Shown here one piece after another: positions 46,237 to 55,945 of a stretch of DNA of 64,000 nt (position 1 is the stretch's first letter; each line of letters opens with the position of its first letter). Location: contig NZ_JAKRWF010000002.1 in assembly GCF_022352215.1 (NCBI RefSeq), positions 124,001-188,000 of the forward strand. The letters are read 5' to 3'. A program made the position numbers and the translations under genes. A model generated the notes under the pieces. The model made no database searches. It was given only the letters and a program-made list of their open reading frames with translations, and was not told the origin of the DNA. Source of the stretch: Flavihumibacter cheonanensis (GTDB taxonomy: Bacteria; Bacteroidota; Bacteroidia; Chitinophagales; Chitinophagaceae).

Positions 46237-47178
46237 ATGATAAGATTAGTACTCTCCTGCATTCTTTTCAACCTGGTTTTCATGGCCTGCAGCTCCCGTA
46301 AAACGGTCACTACAAGTACTTCCATGGAACCACAGTATTCCGTGCAAACCCTTGAATTGCAGGACACTGCATCTTTATCCATGGTGGAGCAACCCCAGAC
46401 CGAAAATGGCAGTTTTGTTTTAAAGCCGGGATTGTATACCGCGGAGTTTAAATCCTATTGTTTGCAGCCCGGCACACCCGATCCAACACCCCGTGATGCC
46501 TACTTCCAGGCTCCCCTGAATCATCCCCGCAAAGAAATTATCGAGACCATTTTAAAAAATTCACAAACCGCTAACGATCTAGATCAGAGGAATATTCAGC
46601 TTTTGTTATGGGGTGTGGTTAGCAGAACCGAATTCAGCAAACTTCCTACACCCGTTCAATACACCGGTCGAAGATTACTAAATTCCAAACAGCTCTTTGA
46701 ACTGAATGGCGGCGTAATGGGGATCGTAAAAACGGTTGCTGCAGTTATGCCCTCAGGTGGAACACTGGGAGACATTCAGAACATTTTCAATACGGGTGTG
46801 AATTCGTATGAGGCGTATGAGCGCATTGCAGTACCCCGCACACTTTCGCAGATGCACAATCCTGAATTCAAACTGAACCAATGGTATCAACATACAGAAG
46901 GATATTATGTCCGCTATTATCCGGATGGGTATAAAAAAACTACCATACAGGTATATGTTCCTGAAACTACCCAGGATGGAGAAAATTTGATCAATTTTAT
47001 CTTATTTGACCCAACCAGCATTTCTATTGTTCCGGCCAATACCAACGCACAACGACTTGGAATTGGTGCGCCGGTCGTGATTGACATTATCCGGACCGTA
47101 ATCAAAGTGATTGATCTGGATAAGCCAACCAGACCTGCAAAAAAAGAAGCTCCCAAGCAACATCCAAAAGATGCTTAG
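46237..47178 (+). CDS. Lipoprotein of unknown function
   Basis: A 313-residue lipoprotein (lipobox FMACSS, Cys 18). The mature part has a Ser/Thr linker, then YCLQPGTPDPTPRDAYFQAPL and RKEIIETILKNSQTANDLDQRNIQLLLWGVV, in which Gln/Asn-rich helices follow a Cys. Later segments include GGVMGIVKTVAAVMPSGG and YYPDGYKKTTIQVYVPET. The tail is Lys/Pro-rich. I recognise no family. It is alone between a terminated unit and a convergent receptor gene whose stop is 4 bases away. Confidence 0.72.
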   Translation: MIRLVLSCILFNLVFMACSSRKTVTTSTSMEPQYSVQTLELQDTASLSMVEQPQTENGSFVLKPGLYTAEFKSYCLQPGTPDPTPRDAYFQAPLNHPRKEIIETILKNSQTANDLDQRNIQLLLWGVVSRTEFSKLPTPVQYTGRRLLNSKQLFELNGGVMGIVKTVAAVMPSGGTLGDIQNIFNTGVNSYEAYERIAVPRTLSQMHNPEFKLNQWYQHTEGYYVRYYPDGYKKTTIQVYVPETTQDGENLINFILFDPTSISIVPANTNAQRLGIGAPVVIDIIRTVIKVIDLDKPTRPAKKEAPKQHPKDA

Positions 47179-47182
47179 TGGA

Positions 47183-49120
47183 TCAGAGTCTGAAACTGAG
47201 TCCACCCATTACCCAACGGCCAGGCATAACCGAACCTAATAAATCCTGGTAGGAGACATCCGTTAGATTATCTACCTGGATGAATACACGAAGTTTCTGT
47301 TGCCATACTGCTGCCTGCAGTTTGGCGTTTAGCAGGAAATAATCCTGGTTTAACGCCGCACCAATTGCAGGAGCCTCCTGTGCCAGCCGGTATTTATACA
47401 AGGCACCCAGGCTCATGGAAAATCTTCCTACCCGGTATTGTGCATTCATATTCATTAGCCAGCGCGCATGCGAAGACAAATAAAGAGAAGGGGTGGATTC
47501 ATTGCTCCGGGATTCAATCCAGGTTAGTCCGGCGTTTACCCAGAGTTCCTGGTGTTCACTAAACCGTTGCTGAAATTGTCCATCCAATTCCACCCCTTTG
47601 GTATTCACACGGGCAATATTTTTAGCCAATGCATAGGAACCGGTGGGGGATAAATTTTCCTTGCGTGGCATCTCCGCATAGGGCGTATTTGTCCAGTCAA
47701 TCAACTGTTCATGAAAGCGCTGGAAATAAGTAGCTGCCAGTTTGAAGCGACTGTTGAAAAAATAATCTGCACCCAGCTCATAACTCCAGGATCGTTCCGG
47801 ATTCAGACCCGGATTACCAATCCGCCCGCCTGTAACCAGGGCGCGGTTGTAATTATTAAAGCGTTCGGTAAAGTCAGCATCACGAATTGTTTTGCCCCCA
47901 CTTCCCCGCAATTGCCAGTTCCCGCTGTGATAAGAAATATTTAATTGCGGAATAAGTTCCGCATCTGAGCGCTCATTCCATTCTAGTCGAAGTGCCGGAC
48001 TCACAGTCCATTTATCCCCTAACTGCTGATTCAACACAACAAATGCTCCACTCTGTAAAACCGTATGATTACCCCTGTCATTGGAAGCAATTTTTTTACT
48101 GATAAACTGCCAGCCGACCGTTAGTTCTGTCTTTTCCGTAAAACGGATCTCGTCCCGAACCTGTGCCTGCACGAGCTCGCTCACACTTCGGTTTGCCACC
48201 GAACTATTATTAAACGCGAATTGATCCACCAGGTGTTTGTAACCCAGGTCCAGCACCAGGCGATCCCGCTTACCCACACGCTGCGCCTGCACCTGTGACC
48301 ACCAGCTTTTGATTTTTTCAGTTGCCGTATCCGATGCAAAAGTGGTATAGAAGTTTTGCGCACCAAAATCACGATGGTCAAAAGCTGCTCTGGCGCTAAT
48401 TTTCCACTGGTCATTCAACCACTGACTGGCCGATACGGATACCGTATTATTGTGAAAGAATCCTCTTGTTCCTCTTTGCGGTTGTCCATCTGCGTTATTC
48501 GATAACAATCCCGCACTGAAAGCCGTACGGCCCTTTCGCAAAAATGCCCCCGCCTGCACCGATCCATACCGATATTCTCCAATGGCAGCCTGTGCCTGTA
48601 TGGCAAGCGTGTCTGCTCCATCCGCCTTGCTTGCATAGGTTTTTGTGATGATATGAATAACTCCTCCCACCGCTTCAGCTCCATAAATGGCGGAGCCTGC
48701 TCCTTTTAAAATCTCAATTCGATCGATTTCCGCCGGGGCCAGGGGGATATAACCGGAAAAATGCCCGGTATTGGGATCATTCAAGCGAACCCCATCCAGT
48801 AATACCAGCACTTGTTGAAAACTTCCGCCTCTTAGTACGATATCACCCTGGCTGCCTGCGGGTCCGCGCATCTGCATTTCTATGCCGGGCAAAAAACGTA
48901 ACAATTCATCAACGGATTGAACCGGCAATTCCAGGAAGCGATCCCCTTTTATTACAAATACATTCCTGCCGGTACGAGAAGTCTGAATAGGGTTTACGGA
49001 AGCGGTTACTGTTACCGGATCTAGATCCGACTGTTTATTCTGACCATAACTTTCTGAAAATAAACCGGTTGCTAATGTGAATAAGCCTGTCGCTTTAATG
49101 AATATGTTCCTGGAAACCAT
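47183..49120 (-). CDS. TonB-dependent receptor, BtuB-like
   Basis: A 645-residue receptor with signal peptide (ending ESYGQ), a TonB box in DPVTVTAS at about 34-41, a plug domain (LRFLPGIEMQMRGPAGSQGDIVLRGG written in part: VDELLRFLPGIEM, VLVLLDGVRLNDPNTG, IEILKGAGSAIYGAEAVGGVI) and a 22-strand barrel ending MGGLSFRL. Size and plug resemble cobalamin (BtuB) receptors. The 69-base gap before it has no room for a cobalamin riboswitch. It is divergent from a MocR/PdxR-type regulator, so that regulator may control it. Ligand is a cofactor or metal complex by analogy only. Confidence 0.88.
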   Translation of the reverse strand: MVSRNIFIKATGLFTLATGLFSESYGQNKQSDLDPVTVTASVNPIQTSRTGRNVFVIKGDRFLELPVQSVDELLRFLPGIEMQMRGPAGSQGDIVLRGGSFQQVLVLLDGVRLNDPNTGHFSGYIPLAPAEIDRIEILKGAGSAIYGAEAVGGVIHIITKTYASKADGADTLAIQAQAAIGEYRYGSVQAGAFLRKGRTAFSAGLLSNNADGQPQRGTRGFFHNNTVSVSASQWLNDQWKISARAAFDHRDFGAQNFYTTFASDTATEKIKSWWSQVQAQRVGKRDRLVLDLGYKHLVDQFAFNNSSVANRSVSELVQAQVRDEIRFTEKTELTVGWQFISKKIASNDRGNHTVLQSGAFVVLNQQLGDKWTVSPALRLEWNERSDAELIPQLNISYHSGNWQLRGSGGKTIRDADFTERFNNYNRALVTGGRIGNPGLNPERSWSYELGADYFFNSRFKLAATYFQRFHEQLIDWTNTPYAEMPRKENLSPTGSYALAKNIARVNTKGVELDGQFQQRFSEHQELWVNAGLTWIESRSNESTPSLYLSSHARWLMNMNAQYRVGRFSMSLGALYKYRLAQEAPAIGAALNQDYFLLNAKLQAAVWQQKLRVFIQVDNLTDVSYQDLLGSVMPGRWVMGGLSFRL

Positions 49121-49141
49121 TGCTTTATTTCAATTTGCGGA

Positions 49142-49149
49142 CAAAACTA
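49142..49149 (-). promoter_or_regulatory. -7 element TAGTTTTG of the BtuB-like receptor gene
   Basis: An exact TAnnTTTG on the - strand 22 bases before the ATG at 49120, in the 69-base divergent gap shared with the MocR gene. The same gap holds ACTAGT (49146-49151, again at 49192 inside the MocR start) that might be a regulator contact. Confidence 0.5.
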
Positions 49150-49189
49150 GTAACTTGCCGGTCTATATACCTGTACCAGTTTTAAGAAT

Positions 49190-50692
49190 ATGACTAGTCC
49201 GGTTACCATACCATTTGAGTCTATCATTCAGCTGGACCGATCCTCAGGAACCCCGGTTTACCTGCAGATCGCGCACCAGGTGATCAATGCCATACAGCGC
49301 CGCTACCTACCTGCCGGCACCCGCTTACCTGGTACCCGGATCCTCGCAAAAGCGTTGCAGGTGCATCGGAATACGATCATTATGGCCTGCCAGGAACTGG
49401 AAGCCCAGGGTTGGTTGGAAATTCATCCAAATAAAGGCAGTTTTATAATTGGAAAAGCAGACCCCAGGCCGATAAAATTCCAGGCCGGGAAAACGGTTCA
49501 ATTAATTGAATATCCATCGTTTACCGGCTTTCAGTTTAAAAAATCCAGCCTGCTGGATAACCCAATTGGATGCAGCAAAGCCCGACTCCACCTGAATGAT
49601 GGTCTGCCGGATTACCGGCTAACACCGCTGGATCAGTTGAGCAGGTATTACAACACCAGCCTGAAACGCAAAATCAACCGGCGACACCTGGGATACCAGC
49701 AGGCCGAAAGCAATCTGTATTTCCGCAAGCAACTGGCCAATTTTCTGAATCTCACACGCGGATTGCATGTTTCACCGGACAATATCCTGCTTACAAGGGG
49801 AACAGAAATGAGCCTTTTTATAACGGCAAATTTGCTGCTTCAGCCCGGCGACACCGTTGTAGTTGGAACCCCCAGCTACTACATCATGAACATGATCTTT
49901 CAACAGGCGGGCGCACACATCAAAACGGTACCGGTAGATGGAGAGGGAATTGATGTAGAAGCAGTCAGAAAACTTTGCGAAAAGCAACCGGTTCGATTAC
50001 TTTACATAACTCCGCATCATCACTATCCTACGACGGTAACCCTATGTGCTGGCCGCCGATTGGAGCTCCTGAAGTTATCTGCCGAATTTGGATTCATCAT
50101 CCTGGAAGATGATTTTGATTACGATTTCCATTTTGATAAAAGCCCCGTTTTGCCCCTGGCGAGTGCTGATACCAGTGGTATGGTTGTCTATTGCGGAAGT
50201 TTTGGAAAATCGCTGGCACCCGGATTTCGGACAGGCTTTGTGGTTGCTCCGGAAAACCTGATTATTGAACTGCAAAAACACCTGCAGGTACTGGATCGCC
50301 AGGGTGACCCATTATTGGAGCAGGTATTGGGTGAACTAATTGAAGAGGGAGAGATGCATCGTTTATTAAAGAAATCGCTTCAGGTATATGGAGCACGGAG
50401 AAAGAATACGGTTGAATTGCTGACTGAACATTTTAGCGACCAACTTCAGTTTGAACCCCCGAATGGCGGACTCGCCTTCTGGCTGGAATGGAAAAGAGAA
50501 CTGAATCTGGCGCAGTTCAGTAAAGCCTGCGAAGCAAAAAACCTATTCATTCCCCGAACCCTGCTATATCAGCAAAAAAACCTGACAGCGATGCGGGTGG
50601 GCTTTGGACATTTGGATGAAAACGAAATGAAAGAGGTAAGCAGCATTATGCGGGAGGTTTTGACAAACATCACAATTCCACAAAATGAATGA
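49190..50692 (+). CDS. MocR/PdxR-type GntR-aminotransferase regulator
   Basis: A 500-residue transcription factor. A GntR winged helix covers about 18-85 (GTPVYLQIAHQVINAIQRRY, GTRILAKALQVHRNTIIMACQELEAQGWLEIH), followed by an aminotransferase-like PLP domain: LTRGTEMSLFITANLLLQPGD, TPHHHYPTTVTLC, LEDDFDYDFHFDKSPVLPL and the PLP lysine K340 in CGSFGKSLAPGFRTGF. MocR proteins usually bind PLP or an amino-acid derivative and control an adjacent or divergent gene; here that is the BtuB-like receptor. Two small membrane-protein genes follow with an 8-base overlap, so they are probably one transcript with it. Confidence 0.93.
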   Translation: MTSPVTIPFESIIQLDRSSGTPVYLQIAHQVINAIQRRYLPAGTRLPGTRILAKALQVHRNTIIMACQELEAQGWLEIHPNKGSFIIGKADPRPIKFQAGKTVQLIEYPSFTGFQFKKSSLLDNPIGCSKARLHLNDGLPDYRLTPLDQLSRYYNTSLKRKINRRHLGYQQAESNLYFRKQLANFLNLTRGLHVSPDNILLTRGTEMSLFITANLLLQPGDTVVVGTPSYYIMNMIFQQAGAHIKTVPVDGEGIDVEAVRKLCEKQPVRLLYITPHHHYPTTVTLCAGRRLELLKLSAEFGFIILEDDFDYDFHFDKSPVLPLASADTSGMVVYCGSFGKSLAPGFRTGFVVAPENLIIELQKHLQVLDRQGDPLLEQVLGELIEEGEMHRLLKKSLQVYGARRKNTVELLTEHFSDQLQFEPPNGGLAFWLEWKRELNLAQFSKACEAKNLFIPRTLLYQQKNLTAMRVGFGHLDENEMKEVSSIMREVLTNITIPQNE

Positions 50693-51065
50693 TCCAAAAA
50701 AACTGTTTTTGATCGATGGCATGGGGGCAATGGGAACAGCCAGCCTATTACTTCTATTACCTGTATTATTTCCCGGCATATTCGGATTGCCGGATTTTTA
50801 CACCAAACTCCTTGGAGGAATCGCTGTATGTTTTGCCGCTTACTCTTTGTACAATTATGTAAGGTTCAATCCTACTCGCTGGAAGCCCTTTCTTACTGTT
50901 ATCTCCATCGCAAATACTGTATATTGTGTCATCAGTCTGGGAATTCTGCTATTACATTTCCAACAAATAACAACAATTGGGTGGCTTTATTTTATGGGCG
51001 AAATAGCAATTATAATGCTGCTGGTTTTATGGGAAATGAAAGTTAGTAAAACAGCAACCGGGTAA
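50685..51065 (+). CDS. Small membrane protein of unknown function
   Basis: A 126-residue protein with four hydrophobic segments (about 13-31, 44-60, 70-90 and 99-117) and no signal for export beyond membrane insertion. The start overlaps the MocR stop by 8 bases. No known family motif is seen. It probably works with the next membrane protein in the MocR unit. Confidence 0.75.
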   Translation: MNDPKKLFLIDGMGAMGTASLLLLLPVLFPGIFGLPDFYTKLLGGIAVCFAAYSLYNYVRFNPTRWKPFLTVISIANTVYCVISLGILLLHFQQITTIGWLYFMGEIAIIMLLVLWEMKVSKTATG

Positions 51066-51068
51066 AAA

Positions 51069-51800
51069 ATGTCTACTTCTATCCAAAACCAAAACGGCCG
51101 TTCTGCTTTTTTTCTTATCATGTCACTAACAGGACTAGCCGCTGCTTTTATCGGTTTTGGCAAAACCTTCTTTCTTCCTGTTGCCCGGGGAAGCTTTCAA
51201 GCTCCTTTCATTATTCATTTTCATGGTGCATTTGCTTTCGGATGGATCATCCTGTTTTTTATCCAGGCCGTTTTAATACGTCGCTCCCGCTATTCCCTGC
51301 ATGCAAAGCTGGGCATACTGGGATTGATCCTGGCTGCGGGTATTGCAATAACGTTATTCCCGACCGGAAAATTCGTGGTGGATCGGGATTTGGCAACCGG
51401 ACTGGGAGATAGCGCCTACTCATCTATTCTGGGAACCATCGTTTCCGGATTGTTGTTTTTCGCTTTAGTAATTGCAGGAATCTGGAACAGAAACCGCCCC
51501 GACTTTCACAAACGGTTTATGTTACTGGCAACAATTGTGGTTCTATGGCCCGCCTGGTTTCGATTCCGGCATTACTTTCCGTCGATTCCCCATCCTGAAA
51601 TCTGGTTTGCGCTTGTATTAGCCGATAGTCTGATCCTGTTTTTATGGGTGTATGACTGGATAAACCTGAAGAAAATCCACCCGGTTTCACTTTATGCCGG
51701 TTTGTTTATCATCCTCGAACAAAGCATTGAAGTATGGGCCTTCGATCGGCCATTGTGGAGGGAATTTGCAAAAGAATTATATAGTTGGGTGCTTGCATAG
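51069..51800 (+). CDS. Membrane protein of unknown function (seven hydrophobic segments)
   Basis: A 243-residue protein with about seven hydrophobic helices. Helix 2 has IIHFHGAFAFGWIILFFIQAVLI, with conserved-looking His residues, and helix 3 follows YSLHAKLGILGLIL; HKRFMLLATIVVLWPAWFRFR is in helix 5. The HFHG and SLHAKLG arrangement recalls cytochrome b561-like or DUF2306-like membrane proteins, but I cannot place it. It starts 3 bases after the preceding stop. Confidence 0.72.
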   Translation: MSTSIQNQNGRSAFFLIMSLTGLAAAFIGFGKTFFLPVARGSFQAPFIIHFHGAFAFGWIILFFIQAVLIRRSRYSLHAKLGILGLILAAGIAITLFPTGKFVVDRDLATGLGDSAYSSILGTIVSGLLFFALVIAGIWNRNRPDFHKRFMLLATIVVLWPAWFRFRHYFPSIPHPEIWFALVLADSLILFLWVYDWINLKKIHPVSLYAGLFIILEQSIEVWAFDRPLWREFAKELYSWVLA

Positions 51801-51841
51801 ACTGAAATTATCCTCTATATTGGCGGTTCCTGAACTAACCA

Positions 51842-54800
51842 ATGCTACGAAACCTATTCCTATTTCTTTTCTTTTCAGTCCTTGCAGGCAGTAAGCTAGT
51901 TGCCCAAGAATGTTTCCCACTATTTAAAGCTGAATATGGTGGAGCCGGGAATGATGAAACCACCGGCATTCTATATACTGCGGACAAAGGATCAATTGTT
52001 ATTGGAAGAACAACATCGGGCACTCCAGGTGACTTTGATGCCTTCCTGTTAAAACTAACTGAAACGGGGGCGATCAGCTGGAGCAAAAAATTCAGATTCA
52101 ATGGCGATGAAGAATTCAATAAAATTAAGGAATCAAAAGATGGCAATTTCTTTATCATTGGAAAGTGGACAGATGCCAGTACGAACGAGGAGCGTCCCTT
52201 TCTCCTAAAGACAACTGCTGAAGGCAATCCTATATGGACAAAAGAACTTTATCAGCAGGGAAGGACGCAAAAAATTACAGACCTTCTGATCTTATCTGAT
52301 AATACGCTGGTTCTCACCTGTAATCAAAATGAAGCAACTGCTGCCGCTGATGCTTTAATTCTGAATATAGATCAGGATGGAAATACTATCTGGACACGAA
52401 AGTATGATGGAGGCAAAAAAGACCGCCTGGAATGTATTATGGAAAAACAAGACAGTTTGCTGATTGGGGGACAATCACAGCTGGAGAGCGACTTAATGGG
52501 CGGTGTGCTCTTAAAACTTAACAAAGCAACCGGCGAGTTATGGAAACGGGTTGAAATACGAAAACAGGACACTTATGTTTTGTCTAAATTCAATGAGAAT
52601 CTGATTAGTCTTCATCCGCTTGCCGATGGTGGAATGTATTTCGGACTTGCTTATAAAGCAGCACAACCAGAACAGGCCGAACGCCAGGTTCCTTCGCTAT
52701 TTAATGGTAAGATCACAAATGATGGAAAATTGTTTGTCTCTATGTTTGATGAGCTTCCAATGGAGGAAATTGAAGATGTTGGCTTAATTCCTATAAGAGT
52801 TTCCTCTGATAGTTCAATTGTTTACCTGACCAATGGCCCTTATAAACCATACATGCCAAATCTTATAAAAAACGGTCGGACGGGAATTAATTCTATGGTC
52901 TTACGACTCGGAGGTGATTTTGAAACAAGTAATTTTTACGGGCTAGATACAGTGCCCGGTAATGGTTATATAATTGGAGGTCATTTTCTTGAAAATGAAT
53001 GGGATCCCGCCAATAACAATAATATTCGGGTTTGGAAAGTGAACCAGTTATTAAGTAGTGGAGATTGTTCAAGTTCCTACCGGGTCGGTTTTTCGGACTC
53101 TACTTCTGTTCGAATAAAAGACATCCCTTCAGTTGCCTTAGAAAGTATTACTAGCTGGACTTCAACTACCATTTCATGGGTTGTATCAGCGAATCCATTT
53201 TCTTTATTGAACACTTGCAACAGTAACTATTGCCTCGAACAAACAGGTTTTCCAGAGCAGTGCAATAAAAATTTTCATTTAACAATGAAAGGCCTGGCAG
53301 GAACCGATCTAACAGATATTGTCCGAACATCAGATGGGAGTCTGATGTCAGTGGGGAAGTACAATAACTTTAATTACTTTGAGCCGTTGATTATAAAACT
53401 GAATCAAAATGGAACTCCGGCTTTCACTAAAATTCTATCGCAATACCCCCGTCTTGGAAATTTTACAGAGGTGATGGCTTTATCAGATGGCAATTTTATA
53501 GCAGCTGGCACACAATACCAGGTTCTTGATCACTATGCCGGCTCCTACACTATACTGACGAAATTTAATTCTAATGGTGATATCTTATGGTTTCTGCAAT
53601 TCGATAATTATGCTGACCTGGAACCTGAACAACTCATTGAATTGGAGAATGGAGATATTTTACTATCCTGCACACAAAATTTTAATTTTAACCTGTTTCG
53701 GATTAACAGCTCTGGCAATGTGATTTGGAAAAAAGAAATGGGGAGGAGTGATAAATCACCAAAAATGGTAGTTGAGGGTAATAGTATTTATGTTACATCA
53801 TTTCTGAGTATTTCTTATGGAACCTTAAGTGTTCAACGAATTGATTTTGCAAGCGGATCAATAATCTGGCAAAAAAACTTCAGCTTACCTGACCAAGGCC
53901 TAACTTCATCTTCTTTAAGCATTAAACAAGGAAAGCTTTATATCAACTACTTTAGATTTCGTCAAATCAATTTCCAATCGTTCATTTCACCTGGTTTACT
54001 ATGCCTGGACATGAACGGTAACCAGATTTCCAATTTCTGGTATCCTTCAATAAATGGCTACCCATTTGATTTCACGAACCGCCATCTTGCTACTGTTTGC
54101 ACAGAAACTAATGATGGTAACTTTTTGTTAGTCTATACCACGCGGGAAAATGGTTTAAGCCACCTACAGGCAACAAAATTTCAGCCTGATGGAATTGTTT
54201 TATGGTCCAGAAAATTTAATAGTCTATCTACATATCGCGTATCTACAGTTAAAAAAGATGGTTCTAATTTTTTGATTTCAGGTCTGGTAGGCGAACCCAA
54301 TTCGCTAACAGATCTTGGTGCGGATCGGTCGTTTATAATTAGCTTGAGTTCGGAAGGAAAAATAACTGAGAATGCAACAGCATCCTGTATGTCAACAGAT
54401 GTAAAAATTACCGGAGAGCCTGCTGATTTTTTTGAAGAATTCACAAGTCCCCCAGGTCACCAGGAAGTAAAAGATGCCAATTTATTAATTGTAAATAAAC
54501 CTTACATAACTATTCTTAATGGCAAAGCTGTTACAACCATTGTTTGTCGTGAATCAGGAGTTTGCAACTCTCTGCAATTGGAAGGAGAATCAAAAATTTG
54601 TGACTTGGGTAAAGAATACACTTTCACCCTAACTAAAAATCAGGAATGTTCTGCAATGCCTCAATATCTCTATGATTCTACTGCCATACAATTAATTGAC
54701 ACAACTGCCACAACTTCCACATTCCTTTTTAAAAAAGCCGGAAATTATTCAATAACCGCAAAGCTTGAAACCGGATGTCAACTATTAGAATCTGTTTTGG

Positions 54801-55945
54801 ATATAATTGTGACAGGTTCTGGTGAACCTTTCAGCTTTGGCCCGGATAGTACAATTTGCTCAGGGACCCCTTTGGTATTACGAGCACCCAAATTCATGAG
54901 TTCCTATCAGTGGCAGAACAATTCGGTACTTGACAGTCTTATTGCCGACAGAACCGGAACCTATTCAGTAACGATGAAAGATTTCTGTGACATCGTAACA
55001 ACAGCTTCCATACAACTTAATTTTCCCTCTCTTCCTCCTATACAACTTGGAGCTGATAGCTCTATTTGTGAGGGTGATGCAATAACTCTGACAGCTATTG
55101 ATGGGTATTTAGCATATAAATGGAATACTACTGAAACAACTCAATCAATACAGGTTCAGAAACCTGGCACTTATATGGTAGAAGCTACTCATGAATCAGG
55201 ATGCATAAGCTCAGACACCCTTCGAATTTTACAGGTTTTCTCGCGGCCCCAACCAGCGCTAGGCAACCCTGTTCTTTGCGATACCGGAAGCATACGATTG
55301 GGTTTGAATGGTTACCAGCAATACTTGTGGAGCACCGGAGCAACAACTTCCTCCATTGAAGTGGAGCAGGTTGGCACCTACTGGTTACGGGTTACCGATC
55401 AAAACGGATGTTCTGGAACTGATACCGTTTATCTGGTGGACCGAATCCCCCCGGCCAAAGATTTTTTACCCCAAAAACTCGAAGTATGTAAAAACGGTGG
55501 CAAAGTCGAGATTAAAAGTAATTCCAGTTTTACGTCCTATAATTGGAATACGGGTGCTACAACCAACTCGATTATTGTTTCAACTCCGGGACTATACTAT
55601 CTCACTGGTACTGACCTAAATGGATGTCATAGCACAGATTCCGTTCTTGTTGAACCAATTGATTGCCTCATAGGAGTGTATTTTCCCAATGCATTTTCTC
55701 CCAACGGCGATCAAAAAAACGATTTCTTCAAAGCTCAGGTATATGGAGTTGTAGTAAAATTCCACTTGGTCATTTTTAACAGATTCGGAGAGAAAATATT
55801 TGAAACCAATGATCCAACTAATGGATGGGATGGAAGCCTGCGTGGCAAGCAAACCGATTCCAACAATTTCATTTGGACCTGTACCTATCAACTGCAGGGC
55901 GGAACTGTTGAATCGAAAAAAGGAAGCCTTCTGCTAATTCGCTAA
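51842..55945 (+). CDS. Large secreted protein with Ig-like repeats and type B T9SS sorting domain
   Basis: A 1367-residue extracellular protein. Signal peptide (LAGSKLVAQ, about 20). Residues about 25-780 contain two propeller-like delta-60 type regions (e.g. GNDETTGILYTADKGSIVI, SWSKKFRFNGDEEFNKIKES). The C-terminal quarter has four similar Ig-like units, each with a CxG/WNTGATT-type core (SSYQWQNNSV, YLAYKWNTTETTQSI, YQQYLWSTGATTSSI, TSYNWNTGATTNSI). The last 90 residues form a gliding-motility-associated (CHU_C, type B) domain: FPNAFSPNGDQKNDFFKA, NRFGEKIF, NGWDGSLRGKQ. It needs the type IX secretion machine, not in the window. Base composition appears more A+T-rich than neighbours. Convergent with the SusR-like gene (stops abut). 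Confidence 0.9.
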   Translation: MLRNLFLFLFFSVLAGSKLVAQECFPLFKAEYGGAGNDETTGILYTADKGSIVIGRTTSGTPGDFDAFLLKLTETGAISWSKKFRFNGDEEFNKIKESKDGNFFIIGKWTDASTNEERPFLLKTTAEGNPIWTKELYQQGRTQKITDLLILSDNTLVLTCNQNEATAAADALILNIDQDGNTIWTRKYDGGKKDRLECIMEKQDSLLIGGQSQLESDLMGGVLLKLNKATGELWKRVEIRKQDTYVLSKFNENLISLHPLADGGMYFGLAYKAAQPEQAERQVPSLFNGKITNDGKLFVSMFDELPMEEIEDVGLIPIRVSSDSSIVYLTNGPYKPYMPNLIKNGRTGINSMVLRLGGDFETSNFYGLDTVPGNGYIIGGHFLENEWDPANNNNIRVWKVNQLLSSGDCSSSYRVGFSDSTSVRIKDIPSVALESITSWTSTTISWVVSANPFSLLNTCNSNYCLEQTGFPEQCNKNFHLTMKGLAGTDLTDIVRTSDGSLMSVGKYNNFNYFEPLIIKLNQNGTPAFTKILSQYPRLGNFTEVMALSDGNFIAAGTQYQVLDHYAGSYTILTKFNSNGDILWFLQFDNYADLEPEQLIELENGDILLSCTQNFNFNLFRINSSGNVIWKKEMGRSDKSPKMVVEGNSIYVTSFLSISYGTLSVQRIDFASGSIIWQKNFSLPDQGLTSSSLSIKQGKLYINYFRFRQINFQSFISPGLLCLDMNGNQISNFWYPSINGYPFDFTNRHLATVCTETNDGNFLLVYTTRENGLSHLQATKFQPDGIVLWSRKFNSLSTYRVSTVKKDGSNFLISGLVGEPNSLTDLGADRSFIISLSSEGKITENATASCMSTDVKITGEPADFFEEFTSPPGHQEVKDANLLIVNKPYITILNGKAVTTIVCRESGVCNSLQLEGESKICDLGKEYTFTLTKNQECSAMPQYLYDSTAIQLIDTTATTSTFLFKKAGNYSITAKLETGCQLLESVLDIIVTGSGEPFSFGPDSTICSGTPLVLRAPKFMSSYQWQNNSVLDSLIADRTGTYSVTMKDFCDIVTTASIQLNFPSLPPIQLGADSSICEGDAITLTAIDGYLAYKWNTTETTQSIQVQKPGTYMVEATHESGCISSDTLRILQVFSRPQPALGNPVLCDTGSIRLGLNGYQQYLWSTGATTSSIEVEQVGTYWLRVTDQNGCSGTDTVYLVDRIPPAKDFLPQKLEVCKNGGKVEIKSNSSFTSYNWNTGATTNSIIVSTPGLYYLTGTDLNGCHSTDSVLVEPIDCLIGVYFPNAFSPNGDQKNDFFKAQVYGVVVKFHLVIFNRFGEKIFETNDPTNGWDGSLRGKQTDSNNFIWTCTYQLQGGTVESKKGSLLLIR

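Noticed and set aside
49121-49189. A possible cobalamin riboswitch before the BtuB-like receptor
   Set aside because: The divergent gap is only 69 bases, too short for the riboswitch, and no B12-box-like sequence is seen.
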